NCBI GenBank assembly: GCA_039973685.1
Contig: JBDWKL010000011.1
Coordinates: 78,843-142,842, forward strand
Length of the DNA stretch: 64,000 bases
Direction of reading: 5' to 3'
Source of the DNA: Hyphomicrobiales bacterium
GTDB taxonomy: Bacteria > Pseudomonadota > Alphaproteobacteria > Rhizobiales > JACESI01
The position numbers and the translations under genes were made by a program. The notes beneath the pieces were generated by a model that was not told where the DNA came from, made no database searches, and saw only the letters and a program-made list of their open reading frames with translations. Shown piece after piece: positions 38,218 through 47,155 of the stretch (the first letter of the stretch is position 1; each line of letters starts with the position of its first letter).

Positions 38218-39114
38218 CTACCCCCGTCGCGCCTTCTCCACCGCATCGAGAATAAACCGTGGCAAAGCAAAACTCGCGGCGTGCACTTCGGGCGTGTAGT
38301 ACTTCGTTTCAAAACCAGCCGCTGCAAACCGTTCTTGCAACGTCTCCACGCTCACCCGTCGCAAGCCTTCGTCATCACTTGCCCAGCCCAGTGCGATGTG
38401 GCCGCCGATGTAGGTTGGGACGGAGGCGATGTAGGCGTAGGCGTCTTGGAACAAGCTTGAGAAGTGGCGGACGGAGCTTACCAGTTCGTCTTCTTGCAAA
38501 AACGGCACGCCGTTTTGCGTGACAAGGATGCCGCCATTAGTGAGGCATCTTTTGCAGCTGGTGTAGAATTCTTTGGTGAAGAGCACCGCACCGGGGCCAA
38601 CGGGATCCGTTGAATCAATGATGATCACATCGAAACGATCTGCCGTGTCCGCCACATATGCAGCACCATCGGCGATCACCAAATCAAAGCGCGGATCATC
38701 AAAAACGGGCGTGTTAAATTCGCTGAAATGCTCTTTGGAAAAATCGACGACCGACTGGTCAATTTCCACTTGGGTGAGACGCTCGACGCCTTTGTGCTTT
38801 AAGACCTCTTCGGCCATGCCACAATCACCGCCGCCAACAATCAAAACACGTTTCGCCTTGCCATGAGCAAACAGCGGCACGTGGCTCATCATCTCATGAT
38901 AGATGAATTCGTCTTTGGTGGTGACCTGCGTTGCGCCATCCAGCATGAGGACTTTGCCAAACAGTGGGTTTTCAACAAGGGTCAGCTGCCACTCATCGGT
39001 TTTTTGCTCGTATAAAACGCGGTCCACTTTGAAAGAGAACTGGATGCCGTCGTGCAATGTTTCGCTTACCCAGCCATCACGGTTTAACGGGGGCGTGTTT
39101 GTGGTGTCGGTCAT
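38218..39114 (-). CDS. speE: Spermidine synthase (polyamine aminopropyltransferase)
   Basis: 298 residues. Transfers aminopropyl from decarboxylated SAM to putrescine, releasing methylthioadenosine. Motifs: QVTTKDEFIYHEMMSHVPLFAHGKAKRVLIVGGGDCGMAEEVLKH (substrate and dcSAM region), VTQVEID and DVIIIDSTDPVGPGAVLFTKEFY with catalytic Asp. It overlaps the speD stop by four bases (ATGA), so the two genes are translationally coupled. Confidence 0.95.
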   Translation of the reverse strand: MTDTTNTPPLNRDGWVSETLHDGIQFSFKVDRVLYEQKTDEWQLTLVENPLFGKVLMLDGATQVTTKDEFIYHEMMSHVPLFAHGKAKRVLIVGGGDCGMAEEVLKHKGVERLTQVEIDQSVVDFSKEHFSEFNTPVFDDPRFDLVIADGAAYVADTADRFDVIIIDSTDPVGPGAVLFTKEFYTSCKRCLTNGGILVTQNGVPFLQEDELVSSVRHFSSLFQDAYAYIASVPTYIGGHIALGWASDDEGLRRVSVETLQERFAAAGFETKYYTPEVHAASFALPRFILDAVEKARRG

Positions 39115-39503
39115 TTTGTTTCGCTCACTTTGTCGCCGCGTTTGAGGTTTGTCACCTCTACCTTATTCGCTTTAAAAGCGTCGGCGAGAATATCAATACA
39201 TTTTTCTGGTTCGGTATCGCCGCACATAAAGACATCAAACGCCGCGTAGCCTGCTTCTGGCCATGTGTGAACGGAAATGTGGCTCTCCGCCAGTACCGCA
39301 ACGCCGCTAACGCCGGACGGCTCAAACGGATGCAAATGGATATGCAGCAAAGTTGCTCCAGATGCTTCAATACATGCCCGCATCGTGCGCTCAATATGCG
39401 CCTGATCGTCCAATTGCTGTGCGTCGTAAAGGTCAATAATGAGATGCGCACCAGCAAAGGTAACACCATCTTTCGTCACGAAATGATCTAGATTGTTATT
39501 CAA
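39111..39503 (-). CDS. speD: S-adenosylmethionine decarboxylase proenzyme
   Basis: 130 residues, the short prokaryotic class. Self-cleaves at the Ser in LAESHISVHTWPE to give the pyruvoyl group; C in FMCGD and H in LLHIHLHPFEPSG are conserved. It supplies decarboxylated SAM to SpeE. First gene of the speD-speE pair. Confidence 0.94.
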   Translation of the reverse strand: MNNNLDHFVTKDGVTFAGAHLIIDLYDAQQLDDQAHIERTMRACIEASGATLLHIHLHPFEPSGVSGVAVLAESHISVHTWPEAGYAAFDVFMCGDTEPEKCIDILADAFKANKVEVTNLKRGDKVSETK

Positions 39504-39614
39504 AACTCTACTCGCGCTCTCAGGGGCTTCGACTAAGGCGCATCTAGTATTATTTAATTGAATACAAATCCAGTTGAAAACGTGGGATTTTGAAATATTT
39601 TTTCGTCGATGTTT

Positions 39615-40370
39615 TTACTGTTCCAGTTCCCACGTCATATTCACCTGCACTGAAATCGAGGCTTCGCCACCAGAGACTGGCGCGGGGGCTGCTTCTGCAA
39701 CGGCGAGCGACCTTGCGGCGGCTTTAAAACGGCGGGGTTGTTGGGCGGCGCGTCCTTCTGAGATTGCCAGCACTTTGCCGAGTGATATGCCCGCGGCCTT
39801 TGTGTAAATTTCGGCTTTGCGTCTGGCATCTTTAACGGCCTTCACCCGCGCTTCGTCCATTAGCTCTTGGCGGTTTGAAACATCAAAGCGGATGTTGCCG
39901 AGTGAGTTGGAACCGAATTTGACGACTTCACTGATGACTTTGCCTGTGTTGTCTAACTCAACGATTTTTACCGTTACTGTGTTGTTGACTTCGTAGCCGA
40001 CAATGCGCGGCGGGCGTCGTTCTTCGCCTTTGTTGGGGCGGTGATGCACATAGCGCGGCTGCACGGAGAAGTTCGAGGTTTGGATATGCTTGCGTTCAAT
40101 GCCAGCGTCTTCCAGCACTTTGAAGATATTCGCCATGCTGTTTGAATTTTTGCTGAGCGCTTTTTCCGCCGTTTTGCCTTTGCTCACAACGCCCGTTGAA
40201 ATGAACGCGACATCTGGCTCAGTGACGATGGTGCCCGTGCCAAGGATAGAAAACTTTGCGGGCATTTTATCGTGGGCGTTGGCGTCGGTTAAACCTAGGC
40301 CTGTTAACGCAATTGATGTGATGAGAGTGAGTGCTGGTAAAAATGAATTTTTGAAAAGTCGAAATGTCAT
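39615..40370 (-). CDS. SIMPL (DUF541) periplasmic protein
   Basis: 251 residues with a signal peptide (about 1-32, TDANA). The SIMPL domain starts ILGTGTIVTEPDVAFISTGVVSKGKTAEKALSKNS and contains IQTSNFSVQPRY, YEVNNTVTVKI, and DARRKAEIYTKAAG. YggE and BP26/OMP28 (Brucella) are family members; roles in oxidative stress and antigenicity are reported, with no enzyme activity established. ATG 40370 with AGGGAAAA upstream; the longer frame crosses the promoter area. Confidence 0.88.
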   Translation of the reverse strand: MTFRLFKNSFLPALTLITSIALTGLGLTDANAHDKMPAKFSILGTGTIVTEPDVAFISTGVVSKGKTAEKALSKNSNSMANIFKVLEDAGIERKHIQTSNFSVQPRYVHHRPNKGEERRPPRIVGYEVNNTVTVKIVELDNTGKVISEVVKFGSNSLGNIRFDVSNRQELMDEARVKAVKDARRKAEIYTKAAGISLGKVLAISEGRAAQQPRRFKAAARSLAVAEAAPAPVSGGEASISVQVNMTWELEQ

Positions 40371-40490
40371 AATGTTTTCCCTGTTCGTACCATTATGGGT
40401 GCCCGTTCTTCGTGGCGACAATTTGACCGTGTGGCACCACAAAAATCTAGCCTCTTTTGTGTAGCTGGCTTATTGTTCGGTGAATAATGT

Positions 40491-40519
40491 CTTGAATCGT
40501 GCGTTCTGCGTGATATAGC
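40491..40519 (+). promoter_or_regulatory. Putative tRNA gene promoter
   Basis: CTTGAA and TATAGC separated by 17 bases, ending 27 bases before the mature tRNA 5' end. Spacing and elements fit a sigma-70 promoter of the alphaproteobacterial type. Confidence 0.5.
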
Positions 40520-40546
40520 GACGTTAGCCAATTTTTTGGCTTGGTA

Positions 40547-40623
40547 GGGCGTGTAGCTCAGTTGGTTAGAGCCGACCGCTCATAACGGTCTGGTCGGGGG
40601 TTCAAGTCCCTCCGCGCCTACCA
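40547..40623 (+). tRNA. tRNA with anticodon CAT (Met elongator or Ile2)
   Basis: A full cloverleaf can be drawn: acceptor stem GGGCGTG with CGCGCCT (G-U at 1-72), D-stem GCTC/GAGC, anticodon stem GACCG/CGGTC with loop CTCATAA (anticodon CAT at 40581-40583), T-arm with loop TTCAAGT, discriminator A, and encoded CCA. CAT anticodons occur in elongator tRNA-Met, initiator tRNA and lysidine-modified tRNA-Ile; the first pair here is not the initiator's mismatch, so elongator Met or Ile2 remain. Confidence 0.93.
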
Positions 40624-40710
40624 CTTTCTCTCCATATAGTTCTGTTCATTTTTCCCGTTGCCATTAGGATGTGCTGCAATGATCGGCGTGGATGATGGAG
40701 TGTGCGGAAA

Positions 40711-41562
40711 ATGAGTGAACGGAAGATGCAGCCTCGGCGGAGTTTTATTTTCGCACCGGGCCTAAAGCCTGCCATGTTTCCCAAAGCCTTGGCCAGTGGC
40801 GCGGATATTGTTTGCGTTGAGCTTGAAGATGGTGTCGCACCCAAAGACAAGGCGCTCGCCCGTGCCAATGTGATGGCGATGTTTGCAGAGCCGCAAGCAG
40901 ACGACGGGGTGGAGCGGGTTGTTCGCATCAATTGTGTGAAGGATGAGTTTGGCAAGGCTGATCTTGAGGCGATCATAAAAACCGAAACCCCGCCACCCTC
41001 GTTGATGCTGCCCAAGGTGAAGTCACCCGATGAGGTGATGGCTGTCGATAAGGTGCTCACAGAGCGCGGCCATGCGTGTCGGTTGCAAATTATCATTGAA
41101 ACCAATGAGGGGCTGGAAGCAGCCGTTGACATTGCCAATTCGAGCAAACGGATTGATGCGCTGTTGTTTGGTGGTGTGGATATGGCAGCTGATCTTCGCT
41201 GTGCGCAAACGTGGGATGCGTTGTTATATGCGCGCTCGCGCACGGTTCATGCCGCAGCGTCTGCTGGTATTGACGTGATTGATGTGCCGCATCTTGATCT
41301 TGATGATCGTGACGGGATGATTGAAGCGGCAAAGCGGGCGAAGGAACTAGGGTTTTCTGGCAAGGGATCAATCCACCCCAAGCAGATCGCGGACCTCAAC
41401 GCCGTCTTCACGCCAAGCGCTGAAGAAATCGCGCGAGCAGAGCGGATCGTTCATGCATTCAATGAGGCTGATACAGCGCTTGTTGTGATTGATGGCAAGT
41501 TGATTGAAAAACCAGTTTTGCGAGAAATGTACCGTATTTTGGCAGTGGCTGCGCGCTTTTAG
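40711..41562 (+). CDS. HpcH/HpaI aldolase-family CoA-ester lyase (CitE-like)
   Basis: 283 residues. The order RRSFIFAPGLKPAMFPKALASGADIVCVELEDGVAPKDKA, a VNC-type VVRINCVKD, LMLPKVKSPDEV, IIETNEGL, FGGVDMAADL and GSIHPKQI matches the CitE-like acyl-CoA lyases (malyl-CoA, citramalyl-CoA or related), Mg2+-dependent TIM barrels. No citD/citF citrate-lyase partners are present. GGAG ten bases before ATG 40711 sets the start; an in-frame GTG at 40702 is less likely. Confidence 0.85.
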   Translation: MSERKMQPRRSFIFAPGLKPAMFPKALASGADIVCVELEDGVAPKDKALARANVMAMFAEPQADDGVERVVRINCVKDEFGKADLEAIIKTETPPPSLMLPKVKSPDEVMAVDKVLTERGHACRLQIIIETNEGLEAAVDIANSSKRIDALLFGGVDMAADLRCAQTWDALLYARSRTVHAAASAGIDVIDVPHLDLDDRDGMIEAAKRAKELGFSGKGSIHPKQIADLNAVFTPSAEEIARAERIVHAFNEADTALVVIDGKLIEKPVLREMYRILAVAARF

Positions 41563-41677
41563 TAAACGAATCTGCCATGTTATACGAATGGACTAGGCGT
41601 TACGCAGCGTTATAGGCGCAGGTCTTCGAAACTTTGGCATCTTAAACGATCTTGGATGCATCAAGAGGTAAAATCCT

Positions 41678-42112
41678 TTGGCACAGACAGATCAAGAGTT
41701 TGATTATCTACTTGATGAACAAGCAGGCTTTTTGCTGCGGCAGGTTAATCAGAGACATCTGTCTATTTTCTCACGTTCCATCAAAGATCTAACGTCGACC
41801 CAGTTCGCAACTCTTGCGAAGATGCGTGAAATCGGTCCTGTTTCTCAAAATGATCTTGGGCGACAGATCGCGATGGATGCTGCGACCATGACAGGCATGG
41901 TGGATCGTTTAAGTAAGCGTGGGCTTGTGAGCACTAAGCCTGACCCCGCCGATCAACGCCGCGTTTTAGTGGAGCTTGAACCTCAAGCTTATAGACTGCT
42001 TGATGAATTGCTTGAGCGCGCCCACAAGATCACCGAGGACACGTTAGCTCCGTTGAAAAAGGCGGAGCGAAAACAGTTTATTGGGCTTTTGAATAAACTA
42101 CTCGAACGCTAG
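41678..42112 (+). CDS. MarR family transcriptional regulator (TTG start)
   Basis: 144 residues with the winged helix-turn-helix of MarR: LTSTQFATLAKMREIGPVSQNDLGRQIAMDAATMTGMVDRLSKRGLVSTKPDPADQRRVLVELE. TTG 41678 is read as start because AAGAGGT sits eight bases upstream and no in-frame ATG precedes the domain. The start of the preceding leader holds CTTGGATGCATCAAG (41651-41665), an imperfect dyad that could be its own operator. It may control the adjacent lyase or methyltransferase gene; ligand unknown. Confidence 0.88.
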   Translation: MAQTDQEFDYLLDEQAGFLLRQVNQRHLSIFSRSIKDLTSTQFATLAKMREIGPVSQNDLGRQIAMDAATMTGMVDRLSKRGLVSTKPDPADQRRVLVELEPQAYRLLDELLERAHKITEDTLAPLKKAERKQFIGLLNKLLER

Positions 42113-42195
42113 GCGCTGATTTTATCGCAGCTCGTCGCAAAATCCTTGCATGAATTGTTTTTACGCTGTTCACTTTGTTGCAGGGGAGACGAACG

Positions 42196-42825
42196 ATGAC
42201 TGATAAACAGCAGCAAGGATTTTTGAAGAGCGCTTATGATCATACGAGCGTGGCTGAGACCTACGACATGTATGAAGCATGGGCAGATACCTATGATAGC
42301 GAGCTGGCTGAAAACGGTTACCAGCAACCAATACGTTGTGCGCTCGCATTAAAGGCGATCATGCCAGAAGCCTCCAAGGTGCTCGACATCGGCTGCGGCA
42401 CGGGCCTTAGCGGTGATGCTTTAAAGCGGGCCGGGTTTTCGAATATTGATGGCTGCGATTTTTCTCCGGCCATGTTGGAAAAAGCCGAACTGACAAATAC
42501 CTATCAGCGCCTCTTTCAAGCCGACCTTAACAAACCACCACTTGATGTTGCTGATCGCAGCTATGATGCGGTGACGGTTGTAGGCGTGTTTTCCATGCAG
42601 CATGTAAAGGTTGAGGCGATGGACGACCTTGTGCGCACGGTTCGGCCCGGTGGTGCGATGGTGATCGGCCTTAATGACAAATTTTATCGCCAAGGAGATT
42701 TATGCGCTAAGTTGGACGCGCTTGCTGTGCTTGGTCGCATCAGCCAGATCGCTCATCAACACGGCGAACATATTCCCGATATTGGTTTAACGGGTTGGGT
42801 GATTTCGCTCAAAGTTTTGGGCTAG
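42196..42825 (+). CDS. Class I SAM-dependent methyltransferase
   Basis: 209 residues. Rossmann-like methyltransferase with motif I VLDIGCGTGLSGDAL (glycine loop) and the following acidic GCDFSPAM; later VVGVFSMQHVK and GGAMVIGLND. An N-terminal YDHTSVAETYDMYEAWADTYDSEL signature groups it with uncharacterised Williams-Beuren-syndrome-type methyltransferases. ATG 42196 with GGGAG upstream. Substrate unknown. It is convergent with the DddP-like gene. Confidence 0.85.
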   Translation: MTDKQQQGFLKSAYDHTSVAETYDMYEAWADTYDSELAENGYQQPIRCALALKAIMPEASKVLDIGCGTGLSGDALKRAGFSNIDGCDFSPAMLEKAELTNTYQRLFQADLNKPPLDVADRSYDAVTVVGVFSMQHVKVEAMDDLVRTVRPGGAMVIGLNDKFYRQGDLCAKLDALAVLGRISQIAHQHGEHIPDIGLTGWVISLKVLG

Positions 42826-42847
42826 TATTTTCCCCTTATCTCCGCGT

Positions 42848-44203
42848 TTATTTGTGAATGCCTACCATCAATTTTTCATCAAATGGGCAGGTGGTAATAT
42901 TCACAGGGCCGTCTTCCGTAACGATCACTTGGTCTTCTAGCTTGATGCCGTTTTTGCCGCCAACTTCGCCAAGGTATACTTCGACACAAAAACACATGCC
43001 TACTTGGACTTCATAGTTGAAGCCGTCGGCGATGTAGTCCTCTGGATAGGCAATGCTTGGGAACTCGTCACAAAGACCAACCCCATGCATTTTGACGCCG
43101 TAGCGTTGCTCCACGAAACGATCTGGCAGCATGTGGCCTTTAAAGGTGAGGTCTTTGAATGATGTGCCCGGCTGCAAGAGTTCCACATTGGTCATGATGT
43201 GTTCATGGGCGATGGCGTGGAGGTCGCATTGTTCTTTGCTTGGCAGGTCATCGCCACAATACCATGTGCGGGAGATGTCGCAGCAAAAACCGTAGGGGCC
43301 AACAAGGTCGGTATCAAAGCCGAGGAGTTCGCCTGCTTCAATGCGGCGCGGTCCAGCTTCTTGCATCCACGGGTTGGTGCGAGGGCCTGAATTGAGGATG
43401 CGGGTTTCAATCCATTCTCCGCCGCGCGCGATGTTTTCAGCATGAAGCACAGACCAAAGCTCAACCTCTGCAATGCCAGGCTTCAACGCTTTACGCATTT
43501 CGGCAACCGCGATTTCGCAGGTGGCTGACGCGCATTTCATGGCTTTGATTTCTTCAGGTGTTTTGATGAGGCGTGCTTGTTCGCAAACCATGCCACCATT
43601 CATGATTTCAAGACCCTCAGCCTCAAGGGCATGAATGCCTTCAGCCTCCCATCGGTCAAGAGCGAGACGCTTATTGTCGCCGCAATGGGTGCGCATGAGG
43701 TCTGCGATACTTGCTGCAAATTCTTGCGCTATCCGTTCGCTGGCGTCCCCTGCCACGAAATAGAATATGCCGGCGCCGTGGCGGATTTCTTTGATCAAGG
43801 GGAGGTGGGCTGAGAGGTGATCACAGCCATGAAAATCCCACAGCACAATATGACCATCTGCTGTCACGAACGCGGCACGGGCGGGGTTATGCATAATCCA
43901 TATATGCATGTTGGAGCTATCGGTTGCATAGCGGATGTTCAACGGATCAAAGAGCAGGGCCGCGCCATAGTCGTGTTTTTTGAGTTCCGCGCAAAGACGA
44001 TCCAACCGCGCTTGGCGCATGGTCTCGAGATGAGGGGCTTCAAGGCCGAGGGCTTCCCATTCTTGAAAGGCGATGTCTGTCGGGCCAATTTCAACGCGGT
44101 TCTTATCGTCAGGCGTGCCGTCTGGCCTTAGCGGGGCAGTGGGCCTGCGCCGCGAAGGGTCGATCTTGCGATTTGAGATCGAATACGGATTGTCTTTCAT
44201 CAC
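42848..44203 (-). CDS. DddP-like M24 family enzyme (possible DMSP lyase)
   Basis: 451 residues, M24/pita-bread fold. Text such as RKIDPSR, IGPTxxAFxEW, LLFDPLNIRYATDSSNM, HAENIARGGEWIETR, GFDTDLVGPYGFCCDISRTW, HGVGLCDE and IKLEDQVIVTEDG is that of DddP. Metal ligands are all conserved: D297, D299, D309, H373, E408, E423, each offset by two from the residues I recall for the Ruegeria enzyme; the proposed base Asp377 and Tyr366 correspond to D379 and Y368. This supports cleavage of dimethylsulfoniopropionate to acrylate and dimethyl sulfide, but related M24 proteins may have other substrates. No acrylate or DMSP transport genes are nearby. Confidence 0.72.
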   Translation of the reverse strand: MMKDNPYSISNRKIDPSRRRPTAPLRPDGTPDDKNRVEIGPTDIAFQEWEALGLEAPHLETMRQARLDRLCAELKKHDYGAALLFDPLNIRYATDSSNMHIWIMHNPARAAFVTADGHIVLWDFHGCDHLSAHLPLIKEIRHGAGIFYFVAGDASERIAQEFAASIADLMRTHCGDNKRLALDRWEAEGIHALEAEGLEIMNGGMVCEQARLIKTPEEIKAMKCASATCEIAVAEMRKALKPGIAEVELWSVLHAENIARGGEWIETRILNSGPRTNPWMQEAGPRRIEAGELLGFDTDLVGPYGFCCDISRTWYCGDDLPSKEQCDLHAIAHEHIMTNVELLQPGTSFKDLTFKGHMLPDRFVEQRYGVKMHGVGLCDEFPSIAYPEDYIADGFNYEVQVGMCFCVEVYLGEVGGKNGIKLEDQVIVTEDGPVNITTCPFDEKLMVGIHK

Positions 44204-44302
44204 AGCGCCCCTTGTTCTTGCGTTTAAAGGATGCGTTGAAACTGTGATTATTAATAGTTGAAAGCCGACATTTTATGTTGGGTGATGCGGCGTTTTATTC
44301 GT

Positions 44303-45160
44303 CTATTCTATAGCGCCTAGTGCCTTCAATTCATTCCACGCTCGCACGATATATTGGGTTTTAAATTGATGGCCACCTTCATGGAGGCAGAGCTCTAAAA
44401 CTTTTTCATCTTTGTTGCGTGCGCGTTGGCATTTGAGGTCGAACGGTTCTGAACGCTCTTCACCTTCATAGCCACCTTCGGCTTTGTACATCGATAGCAC
44501 GGTGAAGATATTGCCTTGGCTGGTGTTGCGGATGGGGCGGCCTTTTAGCGGGACGATTTTGTCTGATGTGCCGTGGTAGTGAAACACGTGTGCGGGCGGT
44601 GTGTCGCAGCTTTGAGGCGTGGGCGACCAAAATGTGCCAGCCATAGGCGCGAAGCCTGCGAAACTTTCGCTGCGCGCGCAAGCAAGCGTCCATGTCATCA
44701 TGCCGCCTGCTGAAAACCCAGTCATCATCAGGTTGGATGTGTTGATCGGGAAACGTTCGCTTGCGTCTTTGATGACGGCATCGAAATATTCTGGTTCTTT
44801 TTGCTCTTCAACAGGTGTTTCGCTCGGTGAATTGGGGAGCAACCAATCATCACCGCCAGATTTTACAGCGATGAGGGCGAGGCCAAGGTCTGAGACGGCT
44901 TTGCCGAGCGACTTGTTACGCATGGCGCCAGCTGCTGTTCCCTTGTAGCCATGAGCATAGACAATCGCGCCAACGGGCGTTTTGCCATCGTGACCTTCTG
45001 GCATACGAATAAGGTAATGGCGGTTTTCTAAAATGTCGCAGTTCGTATCAGCGCCGCAGGCATTGGCGTGGTTTGGTTGGAAGCTCAGCCCAGCTGCTAA
45101 TGTTGTGGCTGCGATGGCGAGACTTGCCATGCTGCTTGAAATTTTCTGACTGTGCGCCAT
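44303..45160 (-). CDS. Secreted PHB-depolymerase-like alpha/beta-hydrolase
   Basis: 285 residues with a signal peptide (to about residue 35, NHANA). The esterase PHB depolymerase/LpqC layout is visible: VYAHGYKGTAAGAM (oxyanion region), nucleophile GFSAGGMM, HYHGTSDKIVP (Asp) and EGGHQF (His). It would hydrolyse polyester or feruloyl-type esters outside the cell; the substrate cannot be assigned. ATG 45160 with GGGAG nine bases upstream; ATG 45169 overlaps the binding site. Confidence 0.85.
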   Translation of the reverse strand: MAHSQKISSSMASLAIAATTLAAGLSFQPNHANACGADTNCDILENRHYLIRMPEGHDGKTPVGAIVYAHGYKGTAAGAMRNKSLGKAVSDLGLALIAVKSGGDDWLLPNSPSETPVEEQKEPEYFDAVIKDASERFPINTSNLMMTGFSAGGMMTWTLACARSESFAGFAPMAGTFWSPTPQSCDTPPAHVFHYHGTSDKIVPLKGRPIRNTSQGNIFTVLSMYKAEGGYEGEERSEPFDLKCQRARNKDEKVLELCLHEGGHQFKTQYIVRAWNELKALGAIE

Positions 45161-45316
45161 TGCCCGCATCTCCCATTTGTTCGCCTAAACATGCAGCAAT
45201 GGTTGAAAATTTCCACCTCAAAATGGTGTTACTTAATCCCGTACCACTCACAACGCTTGCACCGTCGTCTTTAACCCCCTAAATAGGCAGCAAATCTAAG
45301 CAAAGCGGGAACTTTT

Positions 45317-46972
45317 ATGGCACGCGAATTTATCTACTTTATGCAAGGTCTATCGAAAGCCTATACGGGCGGCAAAAAGGTTTTGGATAATATCCACCTT
45401 TCATTCTACCCCGATGCAAAAATCGGCGTTCTTGGTCCCAATGGTTCTGGTAAATCTACCTTGCTAAAAATCATGGCGGGTCTTGAAAAAGATTTCACTG
45501 GTGAAGCATGGGTCGCTAAAGGCGCAACTGTTGGCTACCTGCCGCAGGAACCGCAGCTTGATGAGAGCAAAGACGTTAAAGGCAATGTCATGGAAGGCGT
45601 TGCCAAGCAGCAAGCCATTCTTGATCGCTATAACGAACTGATGATGAACTATTCTGATGAGACCGCCGATGAAGGTGCGGCTCTTCAAGATCAGATTGAT
45701 GCTGAAAATCTTTGGGACTTGGACAGCAAAGTTGAAATGGCGATGGATGCGCTTCGTTGTCCGCCGTCTGATAGTTCTGTTGAACACCTCTCAGGTGGTG
45801 AGAAGCGTCGTGTTGCGCTTTGTAAGCTTTTGCTTGAAGAGCCTGATCTGCTCCTCCTCGATGAGCCTACCAACCACCTTGATGCGGAAACTGTTGCTTG
45901 GCTTGAAAAGCACCTGCGTGAATTTAAAGGCGCTGTGTTGATCATCACCCACGACCGTTACTTCCTTGACAATGTAACGGGTTGGATTTTGGAACTCGAC
46001 CGTGGCACGGGCATTCCTTATGAGGGTAATTATTCGGCCTATCTTGAGGCTAAGGCGAAACGTCTTAAGCAAGAAGGCCGCGAAGACGAAGCGCGCCAAA
46101 AAGCATTGGACCGCGAGCGCGAGTGGATGGGGGCAAGCCCGAAAGCACGCCAAGCCAAATCCAAAGCGCGTATCAAAGCCTATGATGAATTGCTTAAACG
46201 CAACGAGGATCGTTCACCGGATAAAGCACAAATCGTTATTCCGGCTGGCCCACGTCTCGGCGATGTTGTGATTGATGCTGAAAACATCAAGAAGGGTTAC
46301 GATGATCGTCTGTTGATCGGTGATCTTTCATTCAGACTACCACCAGGCGGTATCGTCGGTGTTATCGGCCCCAATGGTGCGGGTAAATCGACATTGTTTA
46401 AAATGATCACCGAGCAAGAAACACCTGATGATGGTTCGATCCGTTTGGGTGAAACTGTCAAGCTTGGTTATGTGGACCAAAGCCGTGATGATATGGATGC
46501 AAAGAAAACCGTTTGGGAAGAAATTTCTGAAGGCAATGACATCATCACACTTGGCAAACGTGAAGTGAACTCGCGCGCTTATTGTTCAAGCTTCAACTTT
46601 AAGGGCGGCGATCAGCAACAACCTGTTGGCACGCTTTCAGGTGGTCAGCGTAACCGTGTGCACCTTGCCAAGATGTTGAAATCTGGTTCGAACGTCATCC
46701 TGCTCGATGAGCCGACCAATGACCTTGATACAGAAACCTTGGCAGCGCTCGAAGATGCGCTCGAAGATTTCGCAGGTTGCGCCGTGGTCATCTCTCACGA
46801 TCGTATGTTCCTCGATCGGTTGGCAACGCACATTTTGGCGTTTGAAGGCAACAGCCATGTGGAGTGGTTTGAAGGCAACTATGATGACTATGAGGAAGAC
46901 AAAAGACGTCGCCTCGGTCCTGATGCCGTTGAGAACCCGCGTCGCATTAAGTACCAGCCGTTTACGCGCTAA
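45317..46972 (+). CDS. ettA: Energy-dependent translational throttle protein EttA
   Basis: 551-residue ABC-F ATPase of the EttA type that binds the ribosomal E site and gates the first elongation steps by ATP/ADP ratio. Two nucleotide-binding domains: Walker [10 protein letters not shown] (about 40) and GPNGAGKST (about 350), signatures LSGGEKRR and LSGGQRNR, and Walker [12 protein letters not shown] / [11 protein letters not shown]. The linker between the domains ([24 protein letters not shown]) and ending [10 protein letters not shown] are characteristic of EttA. No membrane domain. Confidence 0.96.
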   Translation: MAREFIYFMQGLSKAYTGGKKVLDNIHLSFYPDAKIGVLGPNGSGKSTLLKIMAGLEKDFTGEAWVAKGATVGYLPQEPQLDESKDVKGNVMEGVAKQQAILDRYNELMMNYSDETADEGAALQDQIDAENLWDLDSKVEMAMDALRCPPSDSSVEHLSGGEKRRVALCKLLLEEPDLLLLDEPTNHLDAETVAWLEKHLREFKGAVLIITHDRYFLDNVTGWILELDRGTGIPYEGNYSAYLEAKAKRLKQEGREDEARQKALDREREWMGASPKARQAKSKARIKAYDELLKRNEDRSPDKAQIVIPAGPRLGDVVIDAENIKKGYDDRLLIGDLSFRLPPGGIVGVIGPNGAGKSTLFKMITEQETPDDGSIRLGETVKLGYVDQSRDDMDAKKTVWEEISEGNDIITLGKREVNSRAYCSSFNFKGGDQQQPVGTLSGGQRNRVHLAKMLKSGSNVILLDEPTNDLDTETLAALEDALEDFAGCAVVISHDRMFLDRLATHILAFEGNSHVEWFEGNYDDYEEDKRRRLGPDAVENPRRIKYQPFTR

Positions 46973-46984
46973 GTTTGTAATTCT

Positions 46985-47018
46985 CAAAAAAAGCCCGCCT
47001 CAAAAAGCCGAGGCGGGG
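46985..47018 (-). terminator. Intrinsic terminator of btaA-btaB
   Basis: On the minus strand CCCGCCTC (47017-47010) pairs with GAGGCGGG (47001-46994), 8-nt loop, followed by CTTTTTTT. It is about 140 bases after btaB and right after the convergent ettA stop, so it may also serve ettA in the opposite direction. Confidence 0.8.
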
Positions 47019-47155
47019 GTAAGATATAAGCGGTGAGGGGGGTAATGTCCGCTCATCTATGAGTATTGTCGCTTATTCGCGTAGAGCAATATCCTTTGCA
47101 CGTTATCCCCGCTATCAACACTTAAGGTTGCATACCTTTAGGAAGGGCGACCTAT

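Noticed and set aside
46986..47022. Terminator for ettA
   Set aside because: The hairpin is real, but the T-run is only on the minus strand, so it is assigned to btaB; ettA may use it less efficiently.
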